A stretch of 64,000 nt of DNA from Nipponacmea schrenckii (lineage: Eukaryota; Mollusca; Gastropoda; Lottiidae): NCBI GenBank assembly GCA_030562195.1, contig CM060199.1:13784338-13848337 (forward strand), read 5' to 3'. The notes beneath the pieces are model-generated. The model did no database searches. It saw only the letters and a list, made by a program, of their open reading frames with translations, and was not told the DNA's origin. Shown here piece after piece: positions 1 to 11,200 of this stretch (position 1 is the first letter of the stretch; every line of letters begins with the position of its first letter). Position numbers and translations under genes: made by a program.

Positions 1-576
1 AGATTTCAATGAAATAATACTCTATGTAATTCTATTGACTATGTTCAGTATTCTATACATCTAAACAATATATCTATTGGTAAGATTTCAATGAAATAAT
101 ACTCTATGTAATTATATTGACTATGTTCAGTATTCTATACATCTAAACAATATCTATTGGTAAGATTTCAATGAAATAATATTCTATGTAATTCTATTGA
201 CTATGTTCAGTATTCTATACATCAACACAATATATCTATTGGTAAGATTTCAATGAAATAATATTCTACGTAATTCTGTTCACTATGTTTAGTATTCTAT
301 ACATCTAAACAATATCTATTGGTAAGATTTCAATGAAATAATACTCTATGTAATTCTATTGACTATGTTCAGTATTCTATACATCTAAACAATATATCTA
401 TTGGTAAGATTTCAATGAAATAATACTCTATGTAATTCTATTGACTATGTTCATTATTCTATACATCTAAACAATATATCTATTGGTAAGATTTCAATGA
501 AATTATAATACTCTATGTAATTCTATGGGATATGTTCAGTATTCTATACATCTTAATAATATATCTGCTGGTAAAG
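1..576. repeat. ~81-bp tandem repeat in intron 2 of ACE-A
   Basis: About seven head-to-tail copies of an 80-82 bp AT-rich unit. The start motif AGATTTCAATGAAATAAT recurs at 1, 83, 163, 245, 325, 407 and 489. Units differ by a few substitutions and a 2-bp indel (AATATATC versus AATATC). The array lies in what would be intron 2 of the leftmost ACE copy and reaches the window edge, so its full length is unknown. It is absent from intron 2 of ACE-B and ACE-C. No coding potential is seen. Confidence 0.9.
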
Positions 577-1019
577 TAGATTCGAAAAAAGTATTGACGG
601 TGGCGTTACCCAATCCAACGTTCAACTAGATAGTAGAAGATGGGCAATTGGTAGCTAACTTAGCCGGTTCTAGTTATAAATACAGATACAATACCAGCTA
701 CTCACTCTCTTTAATTTGACCTTGTCAGTCATTGCAGCTGTTCCAATATCCACTAATTTAGAAAACAATCTAGTTAAATCGGCATCAGTAAAATTCTTCC
801 AATCATACCGAGAAGCATTAGCTTCCACCTCCTGGTCAAATAGCGCCAGTTTCAGACTTTCGTCTACCTGGAAAAGTTATAATACAGTATAACATGTCAG
901 AGTTATGTTCAAGATTTGATTTTATGTCATAAATATCAACTAAATCCATGATTATAAAGAAAATCCATTAGACTTGGTTATCATTTAAACTATTAAGCAC
1001 TGGTATTAAAATACTTGTT

Positions 1020-1690
1020 AGTGTTAGATGGTGATGAGAAGATGACCTCTGGCCTAGGTCACATAGTAAAGATTAATAAATAACCAGGTGCAAGTTCAAG
1101 TTATGGATGTCTTCGAAATATTATCTGTGCTACCATCATTTCTTCAACTGAAATAACTGAAAATATAAGAATCAATTTTCTTCTGATATATCAATAATCA
1201 TTATCAAAATATTTCCATGTACCTATAATAAATCAAGAAGCATTAATTAAGAGTCCAATGTAGTAGATTCAAAATAAGAGAAATTAGATATCTTAAGGCT
1301 ATTGAGGATTGACTCAACCATGAACTAGGATATTGCTCAAATTTTTATTTATTTTGTAAGCTGTAACAATGCTCTTGCTGTAGACATGAGGATAATATTG
1401 GATTTGAAGGCTTAGGTAGTTGCGTTGACAATGAGAATTGCATTAGTGGCAGTATGATTGTAGGTGGTAACATCATGTTGGATATTTCCGCCATTGGGAT
1501 ATACAGTTTGTCAATCAAATAACTCTCGCGTTGTAATCATATATGCTTTGGCTTGGTGTTCGACATAGGTTGTATCTTTTCATTTGGCACAATCAACAAG
1601 TCTTCAATGGAATGGTCAGGTTGGTTGGAGTGATTAGAAATTGGTCTATTTCTTCCATGAACTATATTGTAACTCATATATTAGTGGTAT
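1020..1690 (-). mobile_element. Penelope-like element fragment in ACE-A intron 1
   Basis: A decayed segment matching the one at 16165-16835 in ACE-B intron 1. The minus strand of the B copy reads as the C-terminal end of a GIY-YIG-type Penelope-like element (motifs [37 protein letters not shown]); the A copy has more damage. The flanking intron continues in ACE-C without this block, so it is an insertion shared by A and B or a deletion in C. Confidence 0.6.
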
Positions 1691-1874
1691 ATATTTATTC
1701 GTTTTGACAGAGAAGTCCACTGATTCATTGTAGACTCATTTTGAACAAGTTTAAACATTTTAAAATAAATATGTTATAAAATACATTATGTGTATTCACA
1801 AATTCAGACAAAAAAGTCTATCATCTATAATAAATAATTTGAATGATCTGAGAAGAAAAGATAGCATGCCAGGC

Positions 1875-2482
1875 AAGGTAATATACGCCAACTGAGCAAT
1901 AACTTAAAAAACATTCACTGAAAATCTTTTCAATTCCAGTGCTCATACAAAGTTTAATCAAAATCCATTTCAAAATACAATTTTAACACGATTCTACTAA
2001 GTCAAATCTGTTCATTAAAATAATGTCACGTCTTATCAATTCAATACTCTTTATCAAGTTTCATCCAAATCAATTGAAAATTGTTGCTTCTATTGAATCC
2101 ATAATGAAATTTTGACGCAATTCAAGGGCGATAGCTCAAAAACCGTTCATCGAAATATCATCAAATTAGAACACCACCGGGTCTTATCAATTCCAATGCT
2201 TGCATCAAGTGTCATCAAAATCCATTGAAAATTGTAGCTTTCATTGTGTCTACAATATTGAGGCAGGGGCATTAACTAAAAAACTGTTCATCAAAAAATC
2301 GTCAAAATGGACCTTGACCACTGTCTTATCAATCCAAATGCTCACAAAAAAATTCATCAAAATCCTTAGTAAATTGTAGCTTCTATTGTGTCTACAACAA
2401 ATTTTGACTGACCAACGGACCGACGGACAGGGGCGACGACAATATAATGACGACCACATATTTATGTGGGCATATAAAACAT
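1875..2482. mobile_element. Non-autonomous repeat element in ACE-A intron 1
   Basis: An insertion of about 600 bp relative to ACE-C intron 1: the flanks AATAATTTGAATGATCTGAGA and ACCTTTGATCCGCTC are adjacent in C. The left end reads ATATACGCCAACTGAGC and the right end GTGGGCATATAAAA, a short inverted match. Inside are degenerate copies of ATCCATTGAAAATTGTAGC spaced by roughly 130 bp, and a GACCGACGGACAGG tract near the right end. A related element sits at 11146-12246. No transposase is seen. Confidence 0.6.
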
Positions 2483-3213
2483 AAATAATGTATAGAGTGT
2501 CGATTTAAATAGTAACATAAAAACCTTTGATCCGCTCTAATTACTTTCTTCACAAATTTTGTTTATGCATTTTATTTTAAACATTTATCTATAGGTGTGA
2601 ATTAACACATTATAACGTTGTCTCTCTTGTTAATTTTAGTCGCACAATAGTCCGCATCATTATTTCAAAACACTTTTTTTCAATTATGCATATTATGTTG
2701 GAAAGTTTAATATCGAAAATTTAGGTAGAAATTTGATTTCAATCACATAACAATGAAATCAAACTAGTCGCTGTGTATGATAAAATACTTAACTCTTCCA
2801 AAAAGGGCCATGTCATTCATATTTCTGACACATGTAAACCTATTATTACTATATTCTAATCATCAGTTACAGTTTGTTAACTTTATCATAAACTTGAGCG
2901 CAAATTCAACACATTGGACACTTCAATAGATGCAGAAAAGCAATACACAGGAGGAAGATATTAAAATGACCTACCATTGCCTGTTGGTTTTTCTGTGGTA
3001 ATATTAGTGTTATATTTCCATGTTGCAGACACAAACTTATACGATACCACTTCTGAACGTGCATTCACTTCCTCGACAAATTCACGTGCTGCAGCTTCAT
3101 CAGTTATTAACTCGCTGTGTGCATAATTCAATACCAGGAGAATCAGTCCAAATTTAACCGTCGTCATTGTGTATAGATGAGCTTGTCAGAAAGACGCTGT
3201 GCCGAATTGTGAG

Positions 3214-3222
3214 TTATTTATA
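3214..3222 (-). promoter_or_regulatory. Candidate TATA box of ACE-A
   Basis: TATAAATAA on the minus strand, about 47 bp upstream of the exon 1 ATG. The same word and spacing occur upstream of ACE-B (17286-17294), within a conserved stretch continuing ACTCACAATTCG. ACE-C has ATATGTAACTCACAA at the corresponding place, so the box is not conserved there. Confidence 0.4.
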
Positions 3223-3880
3223 GACATATTTTGTGAGGTATTTATGGGGTTTAAAATCAAGGTTCAAGGTGGTTTACATTTTTATTTATGAAAACTTAAT
3301 ATTCATAAAGGTTTTTTACCAAATCTAAATGAATTTAGATAAATCTTTCTATAATAGCTACTTGCACAAGTAGTCAAATATGTTACTCCCATTTATTCGA
3401 GAAATACAACAAGACATTCATATACTACATAACTTTTGCATCACACATCAGGGATATATACATCGGGATATTTAAATCAAAAAATGTTTTACATGTTTCA
3501 TATAACAAAAGTTATTGGTAAACCCGATTATTCACTATATGATTAATATACAAATCAACAGTTGAAACTTTACTTCTATAGCTAATCAAATACACTGTTA
3601 CAGGACAATGAAATCAATATTTAACTACGAATAGTCGAGAAATGCTAACATTTATGAAGGAAATCTTTGATTATTGAACAGATTACATGTATTTGATTGG
3701 TTTAATATTGTTTGATGTACATCAATTTCATGTGATCAGATATGGGAAGAAGATCAGAGCATGAAACAAAACATCTAAAACTTTGATCTGAACGGAAATA
3801 AAATCCTGGAGCACACCCATTATCTTGATTAGAAAAGATGTCTGTGTTTAAGATGACTGATGATCTGAAATCTTTGTTTT
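3223..3880. other. ACE spacer sequence upstream of ACE-A
   Basis: Intergenic DNA that aligns by eye with the spacers upstream of ACE-B (17295-18000) and ACE-C (26500-28330), including GTTGAAACTTTAC, ACACTGTTACAGGACAA and AGAAAAGATGTCTGTGTT. Alignment with the other spacers stops near 3880, where transposon sequence begins. No gene is seen. Confidence 0.6.
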
Positions 3881-6420
3881 TTAATATAAAGAACTTTTAT
3901 TTCATAAGCATAACAATAACATACAAAAAGATGGCATATAAATTGCATACATCGTTTGTAAACATAAAATTCTATACATATGTATATTAGGTGAGCGTGG
4001 TTGTATTAACAACATATAATTGGAATTACGAAAGCACAGGCCGAGGTAAAAAATTCGGTTTACAAGGAATAATGAACATCATTACTATTGGTAAAATTTA
4101 AATTCTGCATCTGTGAAGAAAAATATATATAATTAATTAATCTGAATAATTTAAGAAGTAATCGGTTTTAGTCTACCGTGGACTAAAATGTCACTCAAAT
4201 TGTTATTACGTTTAAACGCAATAACTAATTGTTTTTGAAATATATCAGGGAACATTTCTTGGAGTTCCTTATACAGTTCTTTGATGATTGGAATGACTTG
4301 GCAAGTTGTGCTACTGTAAAGTATGACAAAAGGAATTATTTGGTAATCTACTTGGATAGTAAGACCATTTGGCTCTTTAGTATTCAATTTGTTTCCAGAA
4401 ATTTTCTCGAATAAGTCGGAAGTTAGTGGTTGTGATATAATCTTGTTCATGAATTTGTTCAATAGGTTTGATCCGGACATTATTTATACTGTGGTCTGAC
4501 TGGTTAAAATGCTTTGCCACCGATTTGTCGAGATTGTGATTGATATCAAATCTGTGACCATTAAATCGTTTTCTTAAGCTGTTCTTCGTTTCCCCGATGT
4601 ATTGCTTTTGAAAGATTGTACATGGTATAAGGTATATAATGTTATTGCTATCACAAGAAAGGTTTTCAGTGATTGGAAATTTCGCGTTATTTGAGGTATT
4701 ATTGAAAAAATTAGTTGAATTGAAGAATGGGCAGGTCAAATAAGGTGTTTAGAAGCAGGGTTGAGTATTTATAGAAAGATCGGTAGTGATAGGCACATTT
4801 TCATTAGCTTTTATTTCACAAAGAGTTGTATTTTTTATTTTACGGAGGGACCGTTTAGCATATCCACGTCGTCTTAATTCTCTAAACACTATGGAGCAAG
4901 CCTCTTCGAAGTCACTTTCAAGTGTGCAAATTCGATAAAACCGTAATATTTGTGATTTTATAACTCCAGAAAGGTATGTTTAGGGTGAAAAGAGGATTTA
5001 AATAACAGTTGATGAGTATCAGTTTCCTTAAAGAAAACCTTGATATCTAACTTAGCTGAAGTTGTAAAATCATTGCCCTTGAATACTGTTGTATCAAGGA
5101 AATCAATCCGACTTTCGCTTATTTTGGCTGTAAGTTTTACTGAATGATGGTAAATATTGAGGATATTGAAATATTGCCAGAATTCTTGTATTGTGTGGGT
5201 CCAAACTATAAAAATATCATCAAGGAAGCGGACGTAAAATTGAGGAAGTACTGGGCAAAGTGGGAAAACTTCCCGTTCCCATTCTGCCATAAATATATTT
5301 GCATATGATGGTGCAAAGCGTTTACCCATAGCTGTGCCCGATATCTGAAGATAGATCTTTTCTTTGAAAGTGAAGTCATTCCTTTTCAGGCATATTTCCA
5401 AAAGATCTAACAGTTCATTATCCGGGCGGCTTATGTAAGGATTCCTGTCAAAAGCTTTTCTTACTGCGCGAGACCAGAAACATTATCTATTCGAGTGTAC
5501 ATGCTTTGGACATCCATTGAAATTAAGATGGCATTACTTGGTACTTTTAATTTTTTTATTTTTGAAACAAAATCATTTGTGTCTTTGATATACGCTGGGT
5601 GTTTTGATGCCAAAGGTAGTAGGAAATGATCAATATATTCTGAGATACGATACGATTCACTTGAACAATCAGATATGATAGGACGCCCATTGGGTACTTG
5701 GTTTGGACGAAACCATTCAGTTGATGGATTTTTGTTTATTTTTGGTAAAGTATAAAAATGGCGCTGCCTAATTTCTGATCCAGGATTCAAATATTGGAAC
5801 TGTTTTATATTTATAAAATTTTTTTCAAGTAATTTCGAAAGAATATTTGAAATTTTCGTTTCTGTTTCTTTATAAATTGTATTGTCCAAAACCGTATAGT
5901 GTTCAGCATTGTTTAGTTGTGATTCAGCTTCTAGAATGTAATCATCTCTATCCAGGATAACACAGCAGCTACCTTTATCACTTTTTCTTATTAAAATAGA
6001 CTGATCATTTTTAAGGGAGTTCAATGCAGTACGCTCAGCGTGTGATAGATTTTGTTTTTCATGTACCAGTTGTATGTGGGACATTTCATTATTCATTTCA
6101 TCGAAAACTTTTAATATTTCTTGATCCTTAAGTGCATCACAAGGCGTAAAGCTAGATTTTTCTATAAATTTAGTTATGGGACCTCGAGAAGGACTTTTCC
6201 TGTAAAAAAAGCCCAACTTAATTAGTCGTTCGAATCTCAGTACTGATTCCTGAAGTGATGTTAGTGATTTAGCAGAGGAAGTTTGAATGAATTTCAAGCC
6301 CTTGTCTAATATCTGTTGTGAGAAATCTGCGAAGAAGAAAAAAAGAGGGAAATTGAAGTAAGTGATCGGTATATAGGAAAGATGAAAGGATATATGCATG
6401 TCACACCGACTTAAATCAAG
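3880..6420 (-). mobile_element. Penelope-like retroelement (RT + GIY-YIG), frame-disrupted
   Basis: Minus-strand pieces of one retroelement read in order. 6399-5461 holds the N-terminal part and start of the reverse transcriptase (KSDKGSCCVILDRDDYI, YTLPKINK, GRPIISDCSSES, ILISMDVQSMYT). A frame change near 5470 leads to 5401-4958 with the RT core (QISGTAMGKRFAPSYANIF and the catalytic FLDDIF). 4739-4377 holds a GIY-YIG-type endonuclease (NIIYLIPC, QYIGETKNSLRKRF, GHR). 4480-4151, in another frame, continues with PNGL, QIIPFVILY and RNNNLSDILVHGRL. RT fused to GIY-YIG is diagnostic of Penelope-like elements. At least three frame breaks make it non-functional. The left limit near 3880 is where alignment with other ACE spacers fails. 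Confidence 0.85.
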
Positions 6421-6439
6421 TGTTATATTTTAATTCAAG

Positions 6440-7945
6440 CAAAATAAAAAGTCCCAATTGTCATTTAAAATGTCATTATTCTTTTCATTTGGAGATACTG
6501 TTCTACTGTAATATTATCGTGAAGATAGTTTATCAAAGCTGTGATATTTGGTTTTAGTTGATAAATTCTTGACCTATAAATGAAAAATTTTGTATGTAGG
6601 AGAAGCCCATTTTAGTGGTATATTTAGAGATGGGTACCAAGCATAACACTTTCAAAAGATAAATTGTCCATATAGAAACTTGTGTTTTCATTTATATTTG
6701 TGTCAGTTGATCCCAGAGAGATTTAACGTAATGGCAATCAAACAAAAGATTTTCTTAAGTTTCAGACCGGTGTGGGCAAAAAGTGCATGAGTCTGACGAA
6801 ATAGTCTTTATCTTATGTAAGAAATAGTTTACTGGTAATATACGATGTAAAATACGAAATTGAAACCAGTTCATCTTGGAATTTTTTGAAATATTAAAAT
6901 TAAGAATATAATATTGTTTCCAATCTTTCACTTAGTACCCTAACATCTGGTATTTATTTCGTGAAATTACAGCTTTTTTTTCTTTTAATATATTATAGAT
7001 GTGACCACTGGCTTTGTCTTTTTCAAATAATAATTGTAAATGAAACGGTATAAAGGGGCGACGGATACATGTGGTGCTTGCTATAAAGATCTCATTCATA
7101 TACGATTTTATAATTTTTTTTTAAGGAAACATATTCCAAAAAGATGGCTATGAAGGTGGAATATTTACATTGGAACTCATTAGAGCTTAAAAAATCTTCA
7201 TATTCATTCAAAAGATCAGAAATGAAAATAACATTATGGTTAAAATATCGTGAATAAAACACAGGGTTATTATTTAGTTTCAAGGAAAAGTTTCGCCATA
7301 TTGCTAGTTTACCAATACTTGCTTTATCTGTCGGTTTCATTGTATTGCTTACTTGAATCCAGAAATTGTTTTTAATATTATTTAAGTTAGAAGATATAAA
7401 TGAGCTGCCAAAAACGGTTATAAAATCACGGTGAAGACCAGTACTACATTCAAATAATTGTACCCATTTGCTCTCTGAGCCAATAAGCCTTTTTATCCAG
7501 GTTGATTTTAAAGAAATTATGAATTTATTTAAATCTACCATATTCAATCCGACTTCTTCGTACGATTGTATAAGAGTTTTTCTACTAATTTTGTCAGGTT
7601 TACCGTTCCATATCAATTTAAAAAACTTTGTATTTAATAATTTAGTAAAAGATGTGGTTGGGTTTGGAATTGAAATAAATAGGTGAGTTAATTTTAGAAT
7701 AATCAATGATTTCAGAACAGTAATTTTTCCCAGCGGTGTTAAATAATGAATTGACCATAGATTTAGTAGAGCGTTTATCGAATCTAATTTTGAATTATAA
7801 TTTATAATTGGAAAATCATTTAAATCTAACATAAATTTAAAACCTAGGAAGTCAAAATTATCAGAATCCCATGAAAGTTTCCATTTATCGTGGTGGTAAA
7901 CCTCTTGGCAAAATTTCTTGTTGCCAATCCAAACTGCCTTTGAAA
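6440..7945 (-). mobile_element. 3' fragment of an L1/Tx1-like LINE
   Basis: A minus-strand open frame, 7832-7092 (246 aa), matches the region after the RT of L1-type non-LTR retrotransposons: TPLGKITVLKSL, LTHLFISIPNP, FFKLIWNGKPDKI, GLNMVDLNKFI and SLKSTWIKRL. Downstream, 6850-6690 retains a zinc-finger-like CTFCPHRSE and FDCHYVKSLWDQL, as in the zf-RVT tail, with frame breaks. RT and endonuclease are missing, which fits a 5'-truncated copy. Its right limit near 7945 is where alignment with the ACE-B/C 3' flank resumes (TTGATCAAAAGAAAGACACA). Confidence 0.75.
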
Positions 7946-7996
7946 TTTTTGTTGATCAAAAGAAAGACACAGACATGAAAATATATAAGAGTCTAG

Positions 7997-8002
7997 TTTA
8001 TT
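7997..8002 (-). terminator. Candidate poly(A) signal of ACE-B
   Basis: AATAAA on the minus strand, about 270 bp past the ACE-B stop codon. An AATAAA in the same local context (GTCTAGTTTTATTCTCAATC) follows ACE-C at 18128-18133. The conserved context supports a shared 3' UTR; usage is not shown. Confidence 0.35.
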
Positions 8003-8270
8003 CTCAATCTAGTTTTTATCACAATTCATCATTTTTTCTATTTTTCGTTAAGAGACACTAGCATACTAATCAAGATAAGATTGGGCCGTTATCAGTCGAT
8101 ACAGAATGAATCGTTTGTTCCCTTCTGTTAAACTCCATCTATCCAACTCTGTCCAGATAATTATAATACAATATTATCATGGTAAGGAACATAACTAAAA
8201 AAGGTAAACATTTTTTGACGACTGGTAAGTGTTGTTGGCTCGGTATTGTGATGGTGTCGTAAAGTTAAGT

Positions 8271-11200
8271 TTATATATATCGGAATAAAGAAAGGAACAA
8301 CAAAACAACAATGGACATGCCTACGACGCATGAGGAATTCGGGTCGCCTTTTTCTTTCTGAGGACACTTTTCTTCCCAGCCGATATCCTCACCATTTTGT
8401 TCTATCAACCATGTGGTCAGGGGTTGAAAATATTCCATCAACGCAGCTGCGTTCATCTTGTCTTCACCGGCTATCATCATCATAGCTTCAGGCCAGGGTT
8501 TTGATGAACCTAATTTTAACATATCGCTATGAAAAACAATAAAGAGTATTAGTTGTATTATTTTAAAAAGTGATATTTTATGTGCGGTCATAAATGTGTC
8601 GAAATCAAGTTCGGATATGACGTCAAAGGAAATGGTAGGGCTTGTAGACTGGCAGAAGGTGATTATTTAAAAAGTCGTTGTTCGCTAATCTGAAAGTCGG
8701 GGGTCCCATACAAGAATAAAGTTTTTTTTTACCAAATTTACCTAAATTTTTGTCCAGCTGCTGTACTGTTGTAGATATCACATTGGTTTAGAGGACCAGT
8801 TTGTCCTGCCTCCTGACATAGAGATTTGTGGAACTGAAACTGAATCACAGCACTCACAAAATATCTGAAATATTAAAAAAATAACTCTATACCTTAAGGG
8901 ATCACATTAGAGGACATTTTAGCGGCTGGTGTAGCAATCAGTGGTCTATAAAGATTGATTGAGCCCTATTACAATTGTCAGCACTCTGTGATAATTGGGT
9001 GGACTCTCCGATTTAAAAAAAACATCCTATTTAGTGAATAAAATTATAATTCTATTAAGTGTTATAATCAAGCAAACTGTTACTCAAAGTCGAATATCAC
9101 GGAGTTTTTTTTCTAGAGTTATAGGGTACTCGCCTAATGTAAGGTGTGTTACCAGGAATGTGGTATTTTGCCCCAGGGTCAAAATCATTTTCTGTTCTGT
9201 CTTCTGGTGGTGATATACCCTGTAGACCACATCTAATAAATATAAAGTGAATTATCCACAGTTAAACTGTTCTTTTACTCTATAAACCAATAATTATTAA
9301 TATCACTTAACATTTGAGAAATATTAGTGAAACCATCGCCGAGGCCTAGCTGGTAACAAGAGCTAATGATTTATCTGTATAAAAAAGATCAACCAGTTGG
9401 GAACAAAGGCAAGCTTGACTACACATGAAAGTTGATTTAAACAATATTTTATTAATAATAAGTAATATAATACACAAAGGTAATTGAAAAGAGGATACAA
9501 AGACAAGCCTGTACAGGCTTATATAAGTTTGCTTCCTCGGGAGAAAATTGTTATATAAATAAATAAATTATATTTACAATGAAAATTACAGTTATAAATG
9601 AAAGTTTATTATAGAAATGAGTCTTTTATGTTCAAGCCTATACCTGAGTTCCCACCATTTCTGGTTGTAGTTAGCTGGTGTTGTTTCCCCTCTAAAAACA
9701 CTCCATCTCCATTGGTCCACTAGATACCCAAATGGTAAGAAGGCGATCATCTGTAGCGCCACCTTCATCAAAAAATTAATCTCAGCCTCTAGAATAATAA
9801 TATATATGTGTAAAAAATTGCAAAAATCGAAGCAACAGCCCTTATAAATAGGCTAACAGAGGTAGTTTCCGGTTTCGTTTTGACTGGAATTACGCCAGTT
9901 CCATCACATGTTTTATTTTACACACTAGTCAACGTCTAAATGACAAGGTTTTCCAAAACTAGTCAAATACAAACAGAGAGTTATACTGAAGATTGCTCAT
10001 GCATAAGCAGTGTAAGGCGGTATATTTTCAGGCTCTATTTTGAAAACACCATTATTTACCTTGATCATTAGTAACTTCCGATAGTAAACCAATAGTTTTC
10101 AGATGTTTCGGAGTTTGTACAGAAAGTGAGATTACATCCCCGACTGCTTCATGAAAACCTGGAATGGTAAATTTTTATTTCTTAAGATATCTTTAAAAGG
10201 GGTAAAAACCTAGACAGTGTAAAATAGATAACTGGAAATTTTGTTTAAGTCAGAACTTGAACGAATTCCAAAGAACAAGGATTCGTCCTTGATCAATAAA
10301 TAAAATGTTAGTTAAAATATGTAGTGCTAGAGAGTTTGCTTTCGTACATTTGTAATGTACTTTCGTACTTCTGTGGACAATGCGACGTCCGACTGACTTA
10401 CGTAACAACCGACAGGCATAAAGAAATGAAAATTAAGGGTACCTGGATTAGCTCCGTCTCTATAAACAACATGTTGATCTTTGTATTGTAAATAATATTC
10501 AATATGTCCCATCTCATGATGGACCGTAATAAAATCCTCCATTGTAATATGTGTACATTGTTGTACTCTGAAATATGTTTCACAAACTTCAATCAGCTTG
10601 CAGTCAAAATTGCTATTACCACCAACAGCACACCACAACATGGCTGGTTAAACAACAAAATGTCGGATGTGTTATCGTTATCGTTATCGTATCTAAACAG
10701 TTGCATCTATCGCAATCATATATAAATTGTGTAAAGACAAAAATATTTCATATTTCATACCGAAAGTCCTTTTTATTGTAGAAATCCCAGGCTGATGCAT
10801 GACACACAACATCTCTTCCATCAGTAGGTTTCTTTAACATAGAGTGGTTCCAGAACTCTGGTGGCATCTCTATCATTCCAAGAGATTTAAAAAACTCGTC
10901 AGAAACTTCAAACATTTTTTCTGCTGTATAGTTCTGAAAGAAAAAATTAAGCAAAAAGTAGGACACACCACGTGACGTAGTTGAAATCTGGGAGAAAACA
11001 TGTCAGAAATCCCAAACTACAAACTGTTGCTTGTAATCGGTCAATTTTAGAATTCATTGTTTCAACCTGCTTTCTATTTGTACCTTAATCTCGAGAAGCT
11101 GGCGCCGCCTTAAACCTTATATTATGTTTTTAATATATAAACATAGGCTTGCGGCAAGCCTCGCAAGCGAATACGCCCACCATGAGCTAATTAGTTAGCT

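Larger units (their letters stand above)
706..3167 (-). pseudogene. ACE-A, angiotensin-converting enzyme (partial, frameshifted exon 1)
   Basis: The 5' end of a minus-strand ACE (M2 zinc peptidyl-dipeptidase) gene. Exon 1 is 3167-2975 and holds a signal peptide ([18 protein letters not shown]) and the start of the mature enzyme. Exon 2 is 867-706, ends at a GTGAGT donor and translates intact. Exon 1 is 193 nt against 192 nt in ACE-B and ACE-C: a run of five T instead of four near 2988-2994 shifts the frame, so NITTEN becomes NITTEKPTG and exon 2 would be read out of frame. The exon 1 donor (ATG|GTAGGT) is kept. Exons 3-13 lie beyond the left edge. Either this copy is a pseudogene or the extra T is a homopolymer assembly error. 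Confidence 0.8.
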
